Under the pieces are notes generated by a model. That model saw nothing but the letters and a program-made list of their open reading frames with translations. It had not been told where the DNA came from and made no database searches. Made by a program: the position numbers and the translations under genes. Shown here in pieces: positions 34,931 through 43,561 of a stretch of DNA of 64,000 nucleotides; position 1 is the stretch's first letter; each line of letters opens with the position of its first letter. Location of the stretch: the NCBI RefSeq assembly GCF_029870595.1, contig NZ_JAPDIR010000008.1:1-64000 (forward strand), given 5' to 3'. The stretch is from Sphingomonas sp. CBMAI 2297. GTDB taxonomy: Bacteria; Pseudomonadota; Alphaproteobacteria; Sphingomonadales; Sphingomonadaceae.

Positions 34931-36855
34931 TGCGCGTCTCCCTTCGGACGGACGCTCACGACCCGCATCATCCCTGCATGCATGTGGTAGAGGAGATGAC
35001 AGTGGAAGGCCCAGTCGCCGACCGCGTCGGCGGTGAAGTCCCAGGTCACCTTGCCGCCGGGCTGGACGATCACCGTATGCTTGCGCGGCGCATGATCGCC
35101 ATGCCCCGTCACCAGCTCGAAAAAATGCCCGTGAATATGGATCGGATGCCCCATCATCGTGTCGTTGATGAGATTGACGCGCACCCGCTCGCCTTCGATG
35201 AAGGGGATCGGCTCGTGATGGTCCGACATTTTTTCGCCGTCGAACGACCACATGAACCGCTCCATGTTGCCGGTGAGGTGAATGTCGATGCTGCGGCTCG
35301 GCGCGCGCACGTCCGGATTGCGATCGAGCGCCATCAGGTCCCTGTAGACAAGCACCTTGTGGCCGACGTCGGCGAGGCCCTGGCCGGGCTCGCCGGTGCG
35401 GTCTACGGGCATCGGCGAGATGGTCTGGACGCTCGGGTCGCGCTTCACCTGCGGCGCGTTCGAGAAGTCGCGCATCTTCATCGAGCCCATCGCGTGCCCG
35501 CCATGATCCATGCCCGCCATCTGGCCATCGGCGCCCATCGCGCCGTGGTCCATGCCGGCCATCGATCCATGATCCATCCCCGAATGATCCATGCCTGCCA
35601 TGGCGCTATTGTCCATGGTCGCCATCGCTGCCGCCGCGCCGGTCGCGAGGCGCGCGGACGCGTTCTTCTCGGCCGTCGGATCGACGCCCCGCATAGCGCC
35701 GCCCGACATGTCCATGCCTTCCATGCCCGGCATCGAGGACATGTCCATGCCCATGTCCTTCATGTCGGCGAGCGGCCGTTTGCGTAAGGGGGGAACCTCG
35801 CCGGCCATGCCGGCCCTCGGCGCGAGCGTGGCACGCGCCATGCCCGAGCGGTCGATCGCCTCGCCGACAAGGGTGTAGGCCTTGTCATCGCCTGGGCTGA
35901 CAACGACGTCGTAGGTCTCGGCAACACCAATCTGGAACTCGTCGACGGTGACCGGCACCACATTCTGCCCGTCGGCCTGGACGATGGTCAGCGGCAGGCC
36001 GGGGATGCGGACGTTGAAGGTGGTCATCGCCGACGCATTGATGACCCGCAGCCGCACCCGTTCGCCCGGGGTGAAGAGCGCGGTCCAGTTGTCCATCGGA
36101 CCATGGCCGTTGACGAGATAGGTGTAGGTGGATCCGGTCACATCGGAGATGTCGGCCGGGTCCATCCGCATCTGGCCCCAGTCGAGCCGGTCCTTGAGCG
36201 GCTGATCCTTGCCCGACAGGAGCCCGGCCAGGGTCTGGCGCTGGAAATTGAAATGGCCGGGGTTGACCTTGAGGCGCCGGAAGATCGCCTGCGGCGAGAG
36301 CGCGCTGTGATCGGCGAGCACGATGACATGCTCGCGGTCATAGGCGACCGGATCGGCACCGGCGGGATCGATGATGATCGGGCCGTAATGGCCTTCCTGT
36401 TCCTGCAGGCCTGAATGGCTGTGGTACCAGTAGGTGCCGCTTTGCACGACGGAGAACTGGTAGAGGTAGTTCGAGCCCGGCTTGATGCCCGGAAAAGACA
36501 CGCCCGGCACACCGTCCATATTGGCCGGCAGGATCAGCCCGTGCCAGTGGATCGAGCTGTCCTCCTCCAGCTGATTGATGACGTTGAGCCGCACGCGCTG
36601 GCCTTCGCGCAGCCGGATGAGTGGCGCAGGGACCGTGCCGTTGACGCCGATTGCCCGGAACTGGCGACCATCGATGCTCATCGACTGCCGGGCGATGGTG
36701 AGCGTGATGTCTTCGCCCGACACGGTCGGCAGCGTCGGCCGCATCCCCGGCGAGATCGTCTGCGCCCAGGCCGGCAGCCAGGCTGACAAGGCGGCGCCGC
36801 CACCGGCGAGGGCCGCGCCGCGAAGGAACTGGCGGCGGTCGAGAGCAGAAATCAT
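34927..36855 (-). CDS. copA: Multicopper oxidase CopA (set 2)
   Basis: This 642-residue periplasmic multicopper oxidase has a Tat signal (LDRRQFLRGAALAGGGAA) and copper ligands in SIHWHG, YWYHSH, HPIHIHGHFF and FHCHLLYHMHAG. A Met/His-rich insert (about 370-470, with MDHSGMDHGSMAGMDHG) matches the copper-loading region of Pseudomonas CopA and is far longer than in set 1. It is preceded by a CnrH-type promoter candidate (36898-36924), overlaps copB at its end and oxidises or stores periplasmic copper. Confidence 0.95.
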   Translation of the reverse strand: MISALDRRQFLRGAALAGGGAALSAWLPAWAQTISPGMRPTLPTVSGEDITLTIARQSMSIDGRQFRAIGVNGTVPAPLIRLREGQRVRLNVINQLEEDSSIHWHGLILPANMDGVPGVSFPGIKPGSNYLYQFSVVQSGTYWYHSHSGLQEQEGHYGPIIIDPAGADPVAYDREHVIVLADHSALSPQAIFRRLKVNPGHFNFQRQTLAGLLSGKDQPLKDRLDWGQMRMDPADISDVTGSTYTYLVNGHGPMDNWTALFTPGERVRLRVINASAMTTFNVRIPGLPLTIVQADGQNVVPVTVDEFQIGVAETYDVVVSPGDDKAYTLVGEAIDRSGMARATLAPRAGMAGEVPPLRKRPLADMKDMGMDMSSMPGMEGMDMSGGAMRGVDPTAEKNASARLATGAAAAMATMDNSAMAGMDHSGMDHGSMAGMDHGAMGADGQMAGMDHGGHAMGSMKMRDFSNAPQVKRDPSVQTISPMPVDRTGEPGQGLADVGHKVLVYRDLMALDRNPDVRAPSRSIDIHLTGNMERFMWSFDGEKMSDHHEPIPFIEGERVRVNLINDTMMGHPIHIHGHFFELVTGHGDHAPRKHTVIVQPGGKVTWDFTADAVGDWAFHCHLLYHMHAGMMRVVSVRPKGDAQ

Positions 36856-36897
36856 TCGGTTTGTCTCAGCTTGCGGAAAGAGGGCGGGCCTACTGGA

Positions 36898-36924
36898 AAT
36901 ACGCAGCCCGCCCGCGTGCCCCTC
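36898..36924 (-). promoter_or_regulatory. CnrH-type ECF promoter before copA set 2
   Basis: Reading leftwards: GAGG (36924-36921), 17 bases, CGTATT (36903-36898). The spacing and both boxes match those at 38223 and 38275. It overlaps the end of the sigma gene and lies 43 bases before copA. An 8-base inverted repeat (36882-36889 with 36906-36913) surrounds the -10 box. Confidence 0.6.
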
Positions 36925-37489
36925 AAACTTTCTTCAAAATTTCCGCGAGGCGCGCCCGGGCGCGGTAGAGGCGTGTTTCGACCGCCTTCTGGGAGATGCC
37001 GAGAATCTCGGCGGTTTCAGCTTCCGATTTCTCGTCGATCGTACGCAAAATAAGCGTGTCCTTGAGGGAAGACGGCAGGGCAGCAATCGCTTTCATTGCT
37101 TGCGCGAGCTGCTGTTCGGCCCCGATCGCCTGATCGGGCAGCGGTGCGTCGTCGGCGACGCCGTCCGCCTCGCCGAGCGGTAGGGCTAGGGCAAAGAAAT
37201 TTCGAACCGCTCGCCGACGCCGCCAGTCATGGCATTTGTTGATGACAATCCGGGACATCCAGACCTGGAAGGGTCGGGTTACGTCATAGCGGTTGAGTGC
37301 GGCAAAGGCCGCGACGAAGCTCGCCTGGGTGACATCCAATGCCTCATCCATAGATCCGACATGGCTGCGCACGAGCCGGTGAACCCAACCTTGATGCCGG
37401 CGGACCAGCTCGCCATAGGCCGCTTGCCGGCCTCCAAGCGCCAGAGCCGCGAGCTCCCCGTCCGAGCAGTCGGGGAGGCACGCGGTCAT
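36923..37489 (-). CDS. CnrH-like ECF sigma factor
   Basis: This 188-residue ECF sigma factor has region 2 (YGELVRRHQGWVHRLVRSHV, ALDVTQASFVAAFAALNRYD with PFQVWMSRIVINKCHDW) and region 4 (ALPSSLKDTLILRTIDEKSE then AETAEILGISQKAVETRLYR). It is third in a run whose first two products look like CnrY and CnrX, the order of the cnrYXH nickel/cobalt system of Cupriavidus. It should be released from the CnrY-like anti-sigma when the CnrX-like sensor binds metal. Four candidate target promoters are visible near copper genes. It overlaps the sensor gene by four bases. Confidence 0.88.
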   Translation of the reverse strand: MTACLPDCSDGELAALALGGRQAAYGELVRRHQGWVHRLVRSHVGSMDEALDVTQASFVAAFAALNRYDVTRPFQVWMSRIVINKCHDWRRRRAVRNFFALALPLGEADGVADDAPLPDQAIGAEQQLAQAMKAIAALPSSLKDTLILRTIDEKSEAETAEILGISQKAVETRLYRARARLAEILKKV

Positions 37490-37926
37490 TCGGATTTGGC
37501 CGTCAGCGCTTTCACCACGGCGTCGTCGAATTTGTCCGTCTGATCCGGGCGCAGCACGGCCCGCATCGCGAAGATATGCTCAAGTGTTTCTTTCTGCAGC
37601 GCGCCCATGGCCTGGTGCGAGCGATCCACCGCAGTTGCGACTTGCGGGCCATAGCCATGCTCCGCTTCGATCGCTTCCGCGAGACGCGCATTGTCGGCGC
37701 GCAATTCGGCCTCCAGCGCTTGACGCCGGATCGCGTAGTTCTTCTCGATTGTCTCGAGTCGGCTGTGTTGCGCTGAATTCAGCTTCAGATCGCGATGGAG
37801 CAGCTCGTGCAGCTCATTTTCGACCGGGCGCACTGGAACCACATAGACGCGGCCAATGACAACGCCAGCGATCGCCGCGGCGAAGGTCACCAGGACGAGG
37901 AGCAGGAGCCGGCGGCGGTCGCGCAT
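37486..37926 (-). CDS. CnrX-like periplasmic metal sensor
   Basis: This 146-residue membrane-anchored periplasmic sensor has a helix at about 6-26 and a helical-hairpin domain. The five metal ligands of CnrX (His42, His46, Glu63, His119, Met123) have counterparts at His40, His44, Glu61, His117 and Met121, all offset by exactly two residues. That suggests the cobalt/nickel-type site is kept, although CnrX can also bind copper. ATG 37926 overlaps the anti-sigma stop (TGATG); GTG 37929 is an alternative. The second gene of the yxh-like operon. Confidence 0.85.
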   Translation of the reverse strand: MRDRRRLLLLVLVTFAAAIAGVVIGRVYVVPVRPVENELHELLHRDLKLNSAQHSRLETIEKNYAIRRQALEAELRADNARLAEAIEAEHGYGPQVATAVDRSHQAMGALQKETLEHIFAMRAVLRPDQTDKFDDAVVKALTAKSE

Positions 37927-38198
37927 CACTGCGAGCTCAGCAGCGTCGAGGGCGCAAGCGCGAGCCGAGCATCGAAGGGCGATAGCGGTTTGGCATCAGC
38001 AGACCGTGTCGGAACTGCCGAGCCGGCAATTCCGATGAACAGCGCGGTTGCGGCCGCGATGCCGAACGTCATAGCGCCAAGGCTTGGTATGGCCCGGATG
38101 CGCGCTATTTCCGCCATGACCCGGCTTTCCAGGCCGCCGAGCCTGGGATCGAGAGGCGCATCGCGCAACCGCGAGAGCAGGTGGTCAAGTTCATCCAT
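37926..38198 (-). CDS. CnrY-like anti-sigma factor
   Basis: This 90-residue protein has a cytoplasmic N-terminal region (MDELDHLLSRLRDAPLDPRL), one membrane helix (about 42-61) and a short periplasmic tail. The size, topology and gene order (before the CnrX-like sensor and ECF sigma gene) match CnrY, which holds CnrH at the membrane. Sequence similarity to CnrY could not be tested here. The promoter at 38223-38249 lies 25 bases upstream. Confidence 0.78.
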   Translation of the reverse strand: MDELDHLLSRLRDAPLDPRLGGLESRVMAEIARIRAIPSLGAMTFGIAAATALFIGIAGSAVPTRSADAKPLSPFDARLALAPSTLLSSQ

Positions 38199-38222
38199 GG
38201 TGCTTCTCCGTCTTCATCCTTC

Positions 38223-38249
38223 AATACGCACGATGGTCCAGGAACCCTT
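38223..38249 (-). promoter_or_regulatory. CnrH-type ECF promoter before cnrYXH-like operon
   Basis: Reading leftwards: AAGG (38249-38246), 17 bases, CGTATT (38228-38223), preceded by GTG. It would give auto-activation of the sigma operon. Confidence 0.6.
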
Positions 38250-38274
38250 GCTGTAGATTGAAAAGAATAATTGC

Positions 38275-38301
38275 GAGGGGTGGGGGCTCGGGCTGCGTAT
38301 T
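38275..38301 (+). promoter_or_regulatory. CnrH-type ECF promoter before copC
   Basis: GAGG (38275-38278), 17 bases, CGTATT (38296-38301), with CTG just before the -10 box as at 36904. It faces copC, 30 bases upstream of its start. Confidence 0.6.
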
Positions 38302-38331
38302 GTCTCATGGGATCTACAGGAGAATGTTCCA

Positions 38332-38709
38332 ATGCGTTTCTTTTCGCCTCTCGCAGTTATCGCCGCCGTCGGCCTGAGTGTTTCTGCTCCGGCCTACGCG
38401 CATCCCAAGCTTGTGTCCTCGACGCCCGCCGCGAACGCCAGCGTCTCGGCGCCTTCGCGTATCACGCTCACCTTCAGTGAAGGTCTGATGCCGAAGCTGT
38501 CGGGCGCCGAGATCGTGATGACCGGCATGCCCGGCATGCCCAACCACCGCATGGCGGTTACCGGCTTCAAGACGGCCGTCGAAGGCGGCAAGACGCTCGT
38601 GCTGGCGCTCGACAAGCCGCTCATGGCAGGCAGCTATCAGGTCGCCTGGCACGTCGTCTCGACCGACACGCACCGCATCCAGGGAAATCTCGCCTTTACC
38701 GTCAAGTGA
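38332..38709 (+). CDS. copC: CopC periplasmic copper-binding protein
   Basis: This 125-residue CopC has a signal peptide cut after AYA, so that the mature chain starts with His (HPKLVSSTPAANAS), the first ligand of the Cu(II) brace site. The second ligand region HVVSTDTHRIQG is also present, as is a Met-rich Cu(I) loop (VMTGMPGMPNHRM). It delivers copper to CopD, encoded four bases downstream. An ECF-type promoter lies just upstream. Confidence 0.95.
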   Translation: MRFFSPLAVIAAVGLSVSAPAYAHPKLVSSTPAANASVSAPSRITLTFSEGLMPKLSGAEIVMTGMPGMPNHRMAVTGFKTAVEGGKTLVLALDKPLMAGSYQVAWHVVSTDTHRIQGNLAFTVK

Positions 38710-38713
38710 AGCC

Positions 38714-39658
38714 ATGAACGACGTGGCACTCGTCGCCGTCCGCTGGGCACTCTACGTCGATCTCGGCCTGCTGTTCGGCCTGCCGCTGTTCGCGCTCTAT
38801 GCGCCTGGCGGCGGCCGGATCGTTCAGCGGCATATGCCGATGGCGGCAATGGTGGCCTGTCTCGCCTGTCTCGCCCTCTTGCTGTCGGCGCTGGGGTTCG
38901 CGTTGCAGGCTGCGGCCATGACCGGCCTGCCGCTCACCCAGCCTGATCTATCCATGGTCGCAGACCTCATCAACGGCACGTCCATGGGAACGGCGCTGAA
39001 GGCGCGTCTTGTCGCGCTTCTTGTTCTTCTGCTCTGCATCCCCTTCTATCGCCGGCAATCCCGTCCTGTCTTTATCGCGTCCACTCTGGCAGGCGCGGTC
39101 GCGCTCGCGACCCTCGCCTGGAGCGGGCATGGCGCGGCCGGCGAAGGCGAGGCGGGCTGGCTGCAACTGGGGGCCGATCTCATCCATCTGCTCGCCGCGG
39201 GCGCCTGGGTCGGCGCGCTTGCCGCATTCCTTGCGCTGGTTCTTACCAGGCTCGCAACCGATGATCTCGCCACTGAAGACATGGACCGGGTCATGCTCGC
39301 CGAGGAAGCGCTGCGGGGCTTCTCCCTCGTCGGCACGATCATCGTCGCCCTGCTGATCCTGACCGGGACGGTGAACGGCTGGTTCCTGGTCGGCCCGGGC
39401 AACATCGCGTCTCTCGGGCAGTCGACCTACGGCCTGCTGCTCATCGCCAAGCTGCTGCTCTTCGCCGGCATGCTGGGCCTGGCCGCACTCAACCGTTACC
39501 GCCTGACCCCGGCACTGGCGCAGGCGATCGAGGAAGAGGACGCGCCCCGGGCGCAGGCGCTGTTGCGGGCGAGCCTCGTCGTCGAAGGCGGTCTTGCGAT
39601 CGTCATTCTCGGGCTGGTCGCCTGGCTGGGGACACTGTCGCCACCCATGTCGATGTAG
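38714..39658 (+). CDS. copD: CopD copper homeostasis membrane protein
   Basis: This 314-residue integral membrane protein has about eight helices, of the CopD/YcnJ family, thought to bring copper into the cytoplasm together with CopC. Typical segments are GADLIHLLAAGAWVGALAAF and LLLIAKLLLFAGMLGLAALN. It is immediately downstream of copC. Whether import serves copper enzyme supply or sensing is unknown. Confidence 0.92.
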   Translation: MNDVALVAVRWALYVDLGLLFGLPLFALYAPGGGRIVQRHMPMAAMVACLACLALLLSALGFALQAAAMTGLPLTQPDLSMVADLINGTSMGTALKARLVALLVLLLCIPFYRRQSRPVFIASTLAGAVALATLAWSGHGAAGEGEAGWLQLGADLIHLLAAGAWVGALAAFLALVLTRLATDDLATEDMDRVMLAEEALRGFSLVGTIIVALLILTGTVNGWFLVGPGNIASLGQSTYGLLLIAKLLLFAGMLGLAALNRYRLTPALAQAIEEEDAPRAQALLRASLVVEGGLAIVILGLVAWLGTLSPPMSM

Positions 39659-39694
39659 TTTATCGTTTCGAACGCCTCGCGTTGGGAGAAGCCA

Positions 39695-40369
39695 ATGCAA
39701 TCGTACACCCCGCCGCGCGGGACTGGATCGACGAAAGACTATGATCGCGCGATCCGCCTGTGGGCGCGGGAGAAGCGGTGGCGTGCCGCCATGCTTGCCG
39801 CCCTGGCGCCCAAAGCCGGTGAGACGGTCGTCGACGTCGGCTGTGGCACCGGCAGCTTCGCGCTGATGCTCAAGCAAGCCGAGCCCAGGACGCAGGTGAT
39901 CGGTCTCGATCCCGATGCCGAGGCGCTCGACATCGCGCGGCACAAGGCCGCTGTGCGGCGGGCCGATATCGACTGGCGTCAGGGATTTGCCAGGGACGTG
40001 GCGCCGGGTGCCGCCGACGCTGTCGTGTCGAGTCTCGTGCTGCATCAGATGCCGGTCAGGGAGAAGGCGGCAACCCTGCGCGCCATGTTCGCCATGCTGC
40101 GCCCGGGTGGGCGCCTGGTGATCGCCGATTATGGCCGCCAGCAGGGTTTCATGCGGCTTGCCTTCCGCCTGACCGTGCAGCGGCTCGATGGCATCGATGA
40201 TACCCGGCCCAATGCCGACGGCGTGCTCCCCGGCCTGATCGCGGCGGCCGGCTTCAGGCATGTGGCCGAGACGTTTCGGCTTTTGACCATCACCGGCGCG
40301 ATCGACTTGTTTACGGCGCATCGACCGGCGCAGGACCACGGCCTTACGGTTGCCAATGACCTTGGCTGA
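39695..40369 (+). CDS. Class I SAM-dependent methyltransferase
   Basis: This 224-residue methyltransferase has SAM motif I ([20 protein letters not shown]), motif II acidic residue in [16 protein letters not shown], and motif post-[11 protein letters not shown]. It belongs to the UbiE/Coq5-like general group. A good GGGAGAA site precedes ATG 39695. It follows copCD at 36 bases and is probably co-transcribed. The substrate is unknown; such genes often sit in metal and metalloid islands. Confidence 0.88.
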   Translation: MQSYTPPRGTGSTKDYDRAIRLWAREKRWRAAMLAALAPKAGETVVDVGCGTGSFALMLKQAEPRTQVIGLDPDAEALDIARHKAAVRRADIDWRQGFARDVAPGAADAVVSSLVLHQMPVREKAATLRAMFAMLRPGGRLVIADYGRQQGFMRLAFRLTVQRLDGIDDTRPNADGVLPGLIAAAGFRHVAETFRLLTITGAIDLFTAHRPAQDHGLTVANDLG

Positions 40370-40414
40370 TGGCGGCCAGGCGAACGGGCCCGCCGATTTG
40401 TCCGCTTAGGCGAT

Positions 40415-40421
40415 TACGTAT
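40415..40421. promoter_or_regulatory. TACGTAT box (FixJ-like) before copper ATPase
   Basis: TACGTAT abuts the -35 of the CueR-type promoter at 40421. It is another TACGTA copy in a non-coding gap. Confidence 0.3.
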
Positions 40422-40452
40422 TGACCCTGACACGGTGTCAGACCCTAGATCG
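40421..40452 (+). promoter_or_regulatory. MerR/CueR-type promoter of the copper ATPase operon
   Basis: TTGACC (-35, 40421-40426), a 19-20 base spacer with the dyad TGACACGGTGTCA (40428-40440), and TAGATC as -10 (40446-40451). It stands 25 bases before the ATPase start. CueR, encoded at the end of the same operon, is the likely regulator. Confidence 0.65.
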
Positions 40453-40476
40453 TCAGGCGTCGAAAGGAGCAAGGCG

Positions 40477-42834
40477 ATGAACGAGACACATGGAGCGGCG
40501 CATGGCGGCGGTTGCTGCGGCGGCCACAGCGCCGCGAAAGCGGCGACCGGCGTCAAGGACCCGGTCTGCGGCATGACCGTCGACCCGGCGACCACGGCGC
40601 AGCAAGCCGAGCATGGCGGTGAACGCTATCATTTCTGCAGCGCGGGCTGCCGGGCAAAATTCATCGCCGATCCCGAGCGCTATCTCGGCCCGCCGGCACC
40701 GCCGGTCGCGGTGCCAGAAGGCACGATCTGGACCTGCCCTATGCATCCCGAGATCCGGCAGGACCATCCCGGGTCCTGTCCGATCTGCGGCATGGCGCTC
40801 GAGCCCGCGACAGTAACCGCCGACAGCGGCCCCAGCCACGAACTGGTCGATTTCACGCGCCGCTTCTGGGTCGGCCTGGTGCTGGCCCTGCCGGTGCTGA
40901 TCCTCGAGATGGGCGCGCATCTCTTTCCCGTGATCCATCGCCTCGTACCGATGTCGATCTCGGTATGGATCCAGTTCGTGTTGGCGACACCCGTCGTGCT
41001 CTGGGCGGGCTGGCCCTTCTTCGAGCGTGGCTGGGCCTCGCTCAAGACCCGCAACCTCAACATGTTCACCCTGATCGCGATGGGCACCGGAGTCGCGTGG
41101 ATCTACAGCGTCGTCGCGACGCTCGCGCCTCAGGTGTTCCCGCCGGCCTTCCGCGGTGAAGACGGCATGGTCGCGGTCTATTTCGAGGCGGCGGCGGTGA
41201 TCACTGTCCTCGTGCTGCTCGGCCAGGTGCTCGAACTGCGCGCGCGTGAGCGAACCTCGGGCGCGATCAAGGCGCTGCTCAATCTCGCGCCCAAGACCGC
41301 GCGCCGCATCGGTTCCGATGGCAACGAAGAGGAAATCAGCCTCGATCTGGTCGCGGTCGGCGACCGCCTGCGCGTGCGGCCCGGCGAGAAGGTGCCGGTC
41401 GACGGCGTGGTCGAGGACGGCCGCTCCTCGCTCGACGAGTCGATGGTCACCGGTGAGTCCATGCCCGTCACCAAGGCCAAGGCCGACACGGTGATCGGCG
41501 GCACGCTCAACCAGACCGGAGCGCTGGTGATCGTCGCCGACAAGGTCGGACGCGACACCATGCTCGCGCGGATCGTCCAGATGGTCGCCGAGGCGCAGCG
41601 CTCGCGCGCGCCGATCCAGCGCATGGCCGATCAGGTGTCGGGCTGGTTCGTGCCGGTGGTCATCGCGGTCGCGGTGGTCGCGTTCATCGCCTGGGGTATC
41701 TGGGGCCCAGAGCCGCGCTTCGCCTACGGGCTGGTGGCGGCGGTCGCCGTGCTGATCATCGCTTGTCCTTGCGCGTTGGGTCTCGCAACGCCGATGTCGA
41801 TCATGGTCGGCGTCGGCCGCGGCGCCGGGCTCGGCGTCCTTATCAAGAACGCCGAAGCGCTCGAGCATATGGAAAAGGTCGACACGCTCGTCGTCGACAA
41901 GACAGGCACGCTCACCGAAGGCCGGCCTGCCGTCACCCAGATCGTGCCGGCGCCCGGCTTCGACGAAGCCGAACTGCTGCGGCTTGCCGCCTCGGTCGAG
42001 CGGGCCTCCGAGCATCCGCTCGCGTTGGCAATCGTCGAGGCCGCGAAGGATCGCGGCATCGCCACGAGCGACGTCATCGACTTCGACTCGCCGACTGGGC
42101 GCGGCGCGCTCGGCACGGTCGAAGGGCGGCGCATCGTCCTCGGCAATGCGCGGTTCCTTGCCGACGAAGGGGTTGCGACTGAGGCGCTCGCCAGCCAGGC
42201 CGACGCACTGCGCCGGGATGGCGCCACCGCGATCTTCATCGGCGTCGACGGCACGGTCGGCGGCGCCTTCGCGATCGCCGATCCGGTGAAGGCCACGACG
42301 CCCGAAGCGCTCGCCGCGCTCAAGGCGGAGGGCATTCGCGTGGTCATGCTGACCGGCGACAACCGCACCACGGCGGAAGCGGTCGCCCGGCGCCTGGGCA
42401 TCGACGAGGTCGAGGCCGAGGTGCTGCCCGATCAGAAGAGCGCCGTGGTCGCGAAGTTCAAGCGCGAGGGACGGGTGGTCGCCATGGCCGGCGATGGTGT
42501 CAACGACGCCCCCGCGCTAGCCGCCGCCGATGTCGGCATCGCCATGGGCTCGGGCACCGACGTCGCGATCGAGAGCGCAGGCGTCACCCTGCTCAAGGGC
42601 GACCTTACCGGCATCGTCCGGGCGCGACGGCTCAGCCAGGCGACCATGTCGAACATCCGCCAGAACCTCGTCTTCGCTTTCATCTACAATGTCGCGGGCG
42701 TGCCGGTCGCGGCGGGCGCACTCTATCCGCTGTTCGGCATCCTCCTCTCGCCGATCATCGCGGCCGCCGCCATGGCGCTCTCCTCGGTCAGCGTGGTCAC
42801 CAACGCGCTGCGCCTCAACCGGAAAGCGCTGTGA
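40477..42834 (+). CDS. Copper-translocating P1B-type ATPase
   Basis: This 785-residue ATPase pumps Cu(I)/Ag(I) out of the cytoplasm. Instead of CxxC metal domains its N-terminus has a Gly/Cys stretch (GGGCCGG), a YHS domain ([10 protein letters not shown]...[12 protein letters not shown], about 28-70) and a heavy-metal-binding segment ([20 protein letters not shown], 85-104). The membrane CPC motif is in [12 protein letters not shown], the phosphorylation motif is DKTGTLTEG, and [10 protein letters not shown] is present. ATG 40477 follows AAAGGAG. It overlaps cueR by four bases (GTGA). Called copA or copF in other species; no symbol is given to avoid confusion with the oxidases. Confidence 0.95.
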   Translation: MNETHGAAHGGGCCGGHSAAKAATGVKDPVCGMTVDPATTAQQAEHGGERYHFCSAGCRAKFIADPERYLGPPAPPVAVPEGTIWTCPMHPEIRQDHPGSCPICGMALEPATVTADSGPSHELVDFTRRFWVGLVLALPVLILEMGAHLFPVIHRLVPMSISVWIQFVLATPVVLWAGWPFFERGWASLKTRNLNMFTLIAMGTGVAWIYSVVATLAPQVFPPAFRGEDGMVAVYFEAAAVITVLVLLGQVLELRARERTSGAIKALLNLAPKTARRIGSDGNEEEISLDLVAVGDRLRVRPGEKVPVDGVVEDGRSSLDESMVTGESMPVTKAKADTVIGGTLNQTGALVIVADKVGRDTMLARIVQMVAEAQRSRAPIQRMADQVSGWFVPVVIAVAVVAFIAWGIWGPEPRFAYGLVAAVAVLIIACPCALGLATPMSIMVGVGRGAGLGVLIKNAEALEHMEKVDTLVVDKTGTLTEGRPAVTQIVPAPGFDEAELLRLAASVERASEHPLALAIVEAAKDRGIATSDVIDFDSPTGRGALGTVEGRRIVLGNARFLADEGVATEALASQADALRRDGATAIFIGVDGTVGGAFAIADPVKATTPEALAALKAEGIRVVMLTGDNRTTAEAVARRLGIDEVEAEVLPDQKSAVVAKFKREGRVVAMAGDGVNDAPALAAADVGIAMGSGTDVAIESAGVTLLKGDLTGIVRARRLSQATMSNIRQNLVFAFIYNVAGVPVAAGALYPLFGILLSPIIAAAAMALSSVSVVTNALRLNRKAL

Positions 42835-43229
42835 ACATCGGGGAGGCGTCGAAGCAAAGCGGGGTCTCGGAGCGGATGATCCGCCATTATGAGAAGATTG
42901 GCCTCATCCCGGCGCCGCCGCGCCGGGGTGCAGGCTATCGCGACTATGGCGAGAGTGACCTCCATCGCCTTCGGTTCATCGCCAATGCGCGAGATCTGGG
43001 TTTCCCGATCGAGGAGATCCGGACCCTGCTCGGCCTGTGGGCCGACACGGGCCGCAGCAGCGCGGATGTAAAGCGGGTCGCGTTGGCGCGGGCGGAGGAA
43101 TTGCAGCGCAAGGCGGAGGCCCTGACGACCCTGCGCGAGACCCTGGTCGATCTCGCCGAGCGCTGTCATGGCGACGAACGACCGGATTGTCCCATCATCA
43201 CTGAGTTGAGTCTCGACAGAAAATGTTAA
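42831..43229 (+). CDS. cueR: CueR-type MerR-family copper regulator (second copy)
   Basis: This 132-residue regulator has a winged helix ([20 protein letters not shown] then [19 protein letters not shown]) and the C-terminal copper loop [12 protein letters not shown]. The SSADVKR stretch carries the serine that marks Cu(I)/Ag(I) sensors (E. coli CueR Ser77). It starts with GTG overlapping the ATPase stop and is of standard length, unlike the longer copy at 11116. It probably controls the promoter at 40421. Confidence 0.93.
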   Translation: MNIGEASKQSGVSERMIRHYEKIGLIPAPPRRGAGYRDYGESDLHRLRFIANARDLGFPIEEIRTLLGLWADTGRSSADVKRVALARAEELQRKAEALTTLRETLVDLAERCHGDERPDCPIITELSLDRKC

Positions 43230-43351
43230 GGCCGGCCGCCTCTCCGGCCAGACCCGTTCTGGCGGCCGCGGTGTTGGTCGCACTCGGCATTCTCACGATG
43301 GGGCTCGCGACATATTTCCTCGCAGTCCGCCCGCCAGGGCGATCGCACTGA
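43223..43351 (+). CDS. Small membrane protein, possibly frameshifted
   Basis: This 42-residue frame ([20 protein letters not shown] then LGILTMGLATYFLAVRPP) is one basic-flanked membrane helix. It starts inside the cueR stop (7-base overlap). Directly after it, in another frame, run two more hydrophobic stretches (AIALSLLVVFGRFLYSNVV, WAVVGFFALALTALCLLGLA, to 43587) without a good start. The whole could be a three-helix protein broken by a frameshift near 43335, or two small genes. Family not recognised. Confidence 0.45.
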   Translation: MLRPAASPARPVLAAAVLVALGILTMGLATYFLAVRPPGRSH

Positions 43352-43561
43352 GCCTCCTGGTCGTATTTGGCCGCTTTCTATACAGCAATGTCGTGCTGAG
43401 TTCCGACTTCTTGTGGGCTGTCGTCGGCTTCTTCGCGCTGGCACTCACTGCCCTCTGCCTTCTTGGGCTGGCATATGGGAGGCAATCCCTCCGTAGGACT
43501 ACGGAGTGCGCAGAGGCTTCCCGCGCTTCAGGGCTTGTTGCCCCGCAGCAGGAGCGAGAGT

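Noticed and set aside
38238-38260. GGAAC on the plus strand as an EcfG general-stress promoter
   Set aside because: No CGTT lies at the required 16-17 base distance.
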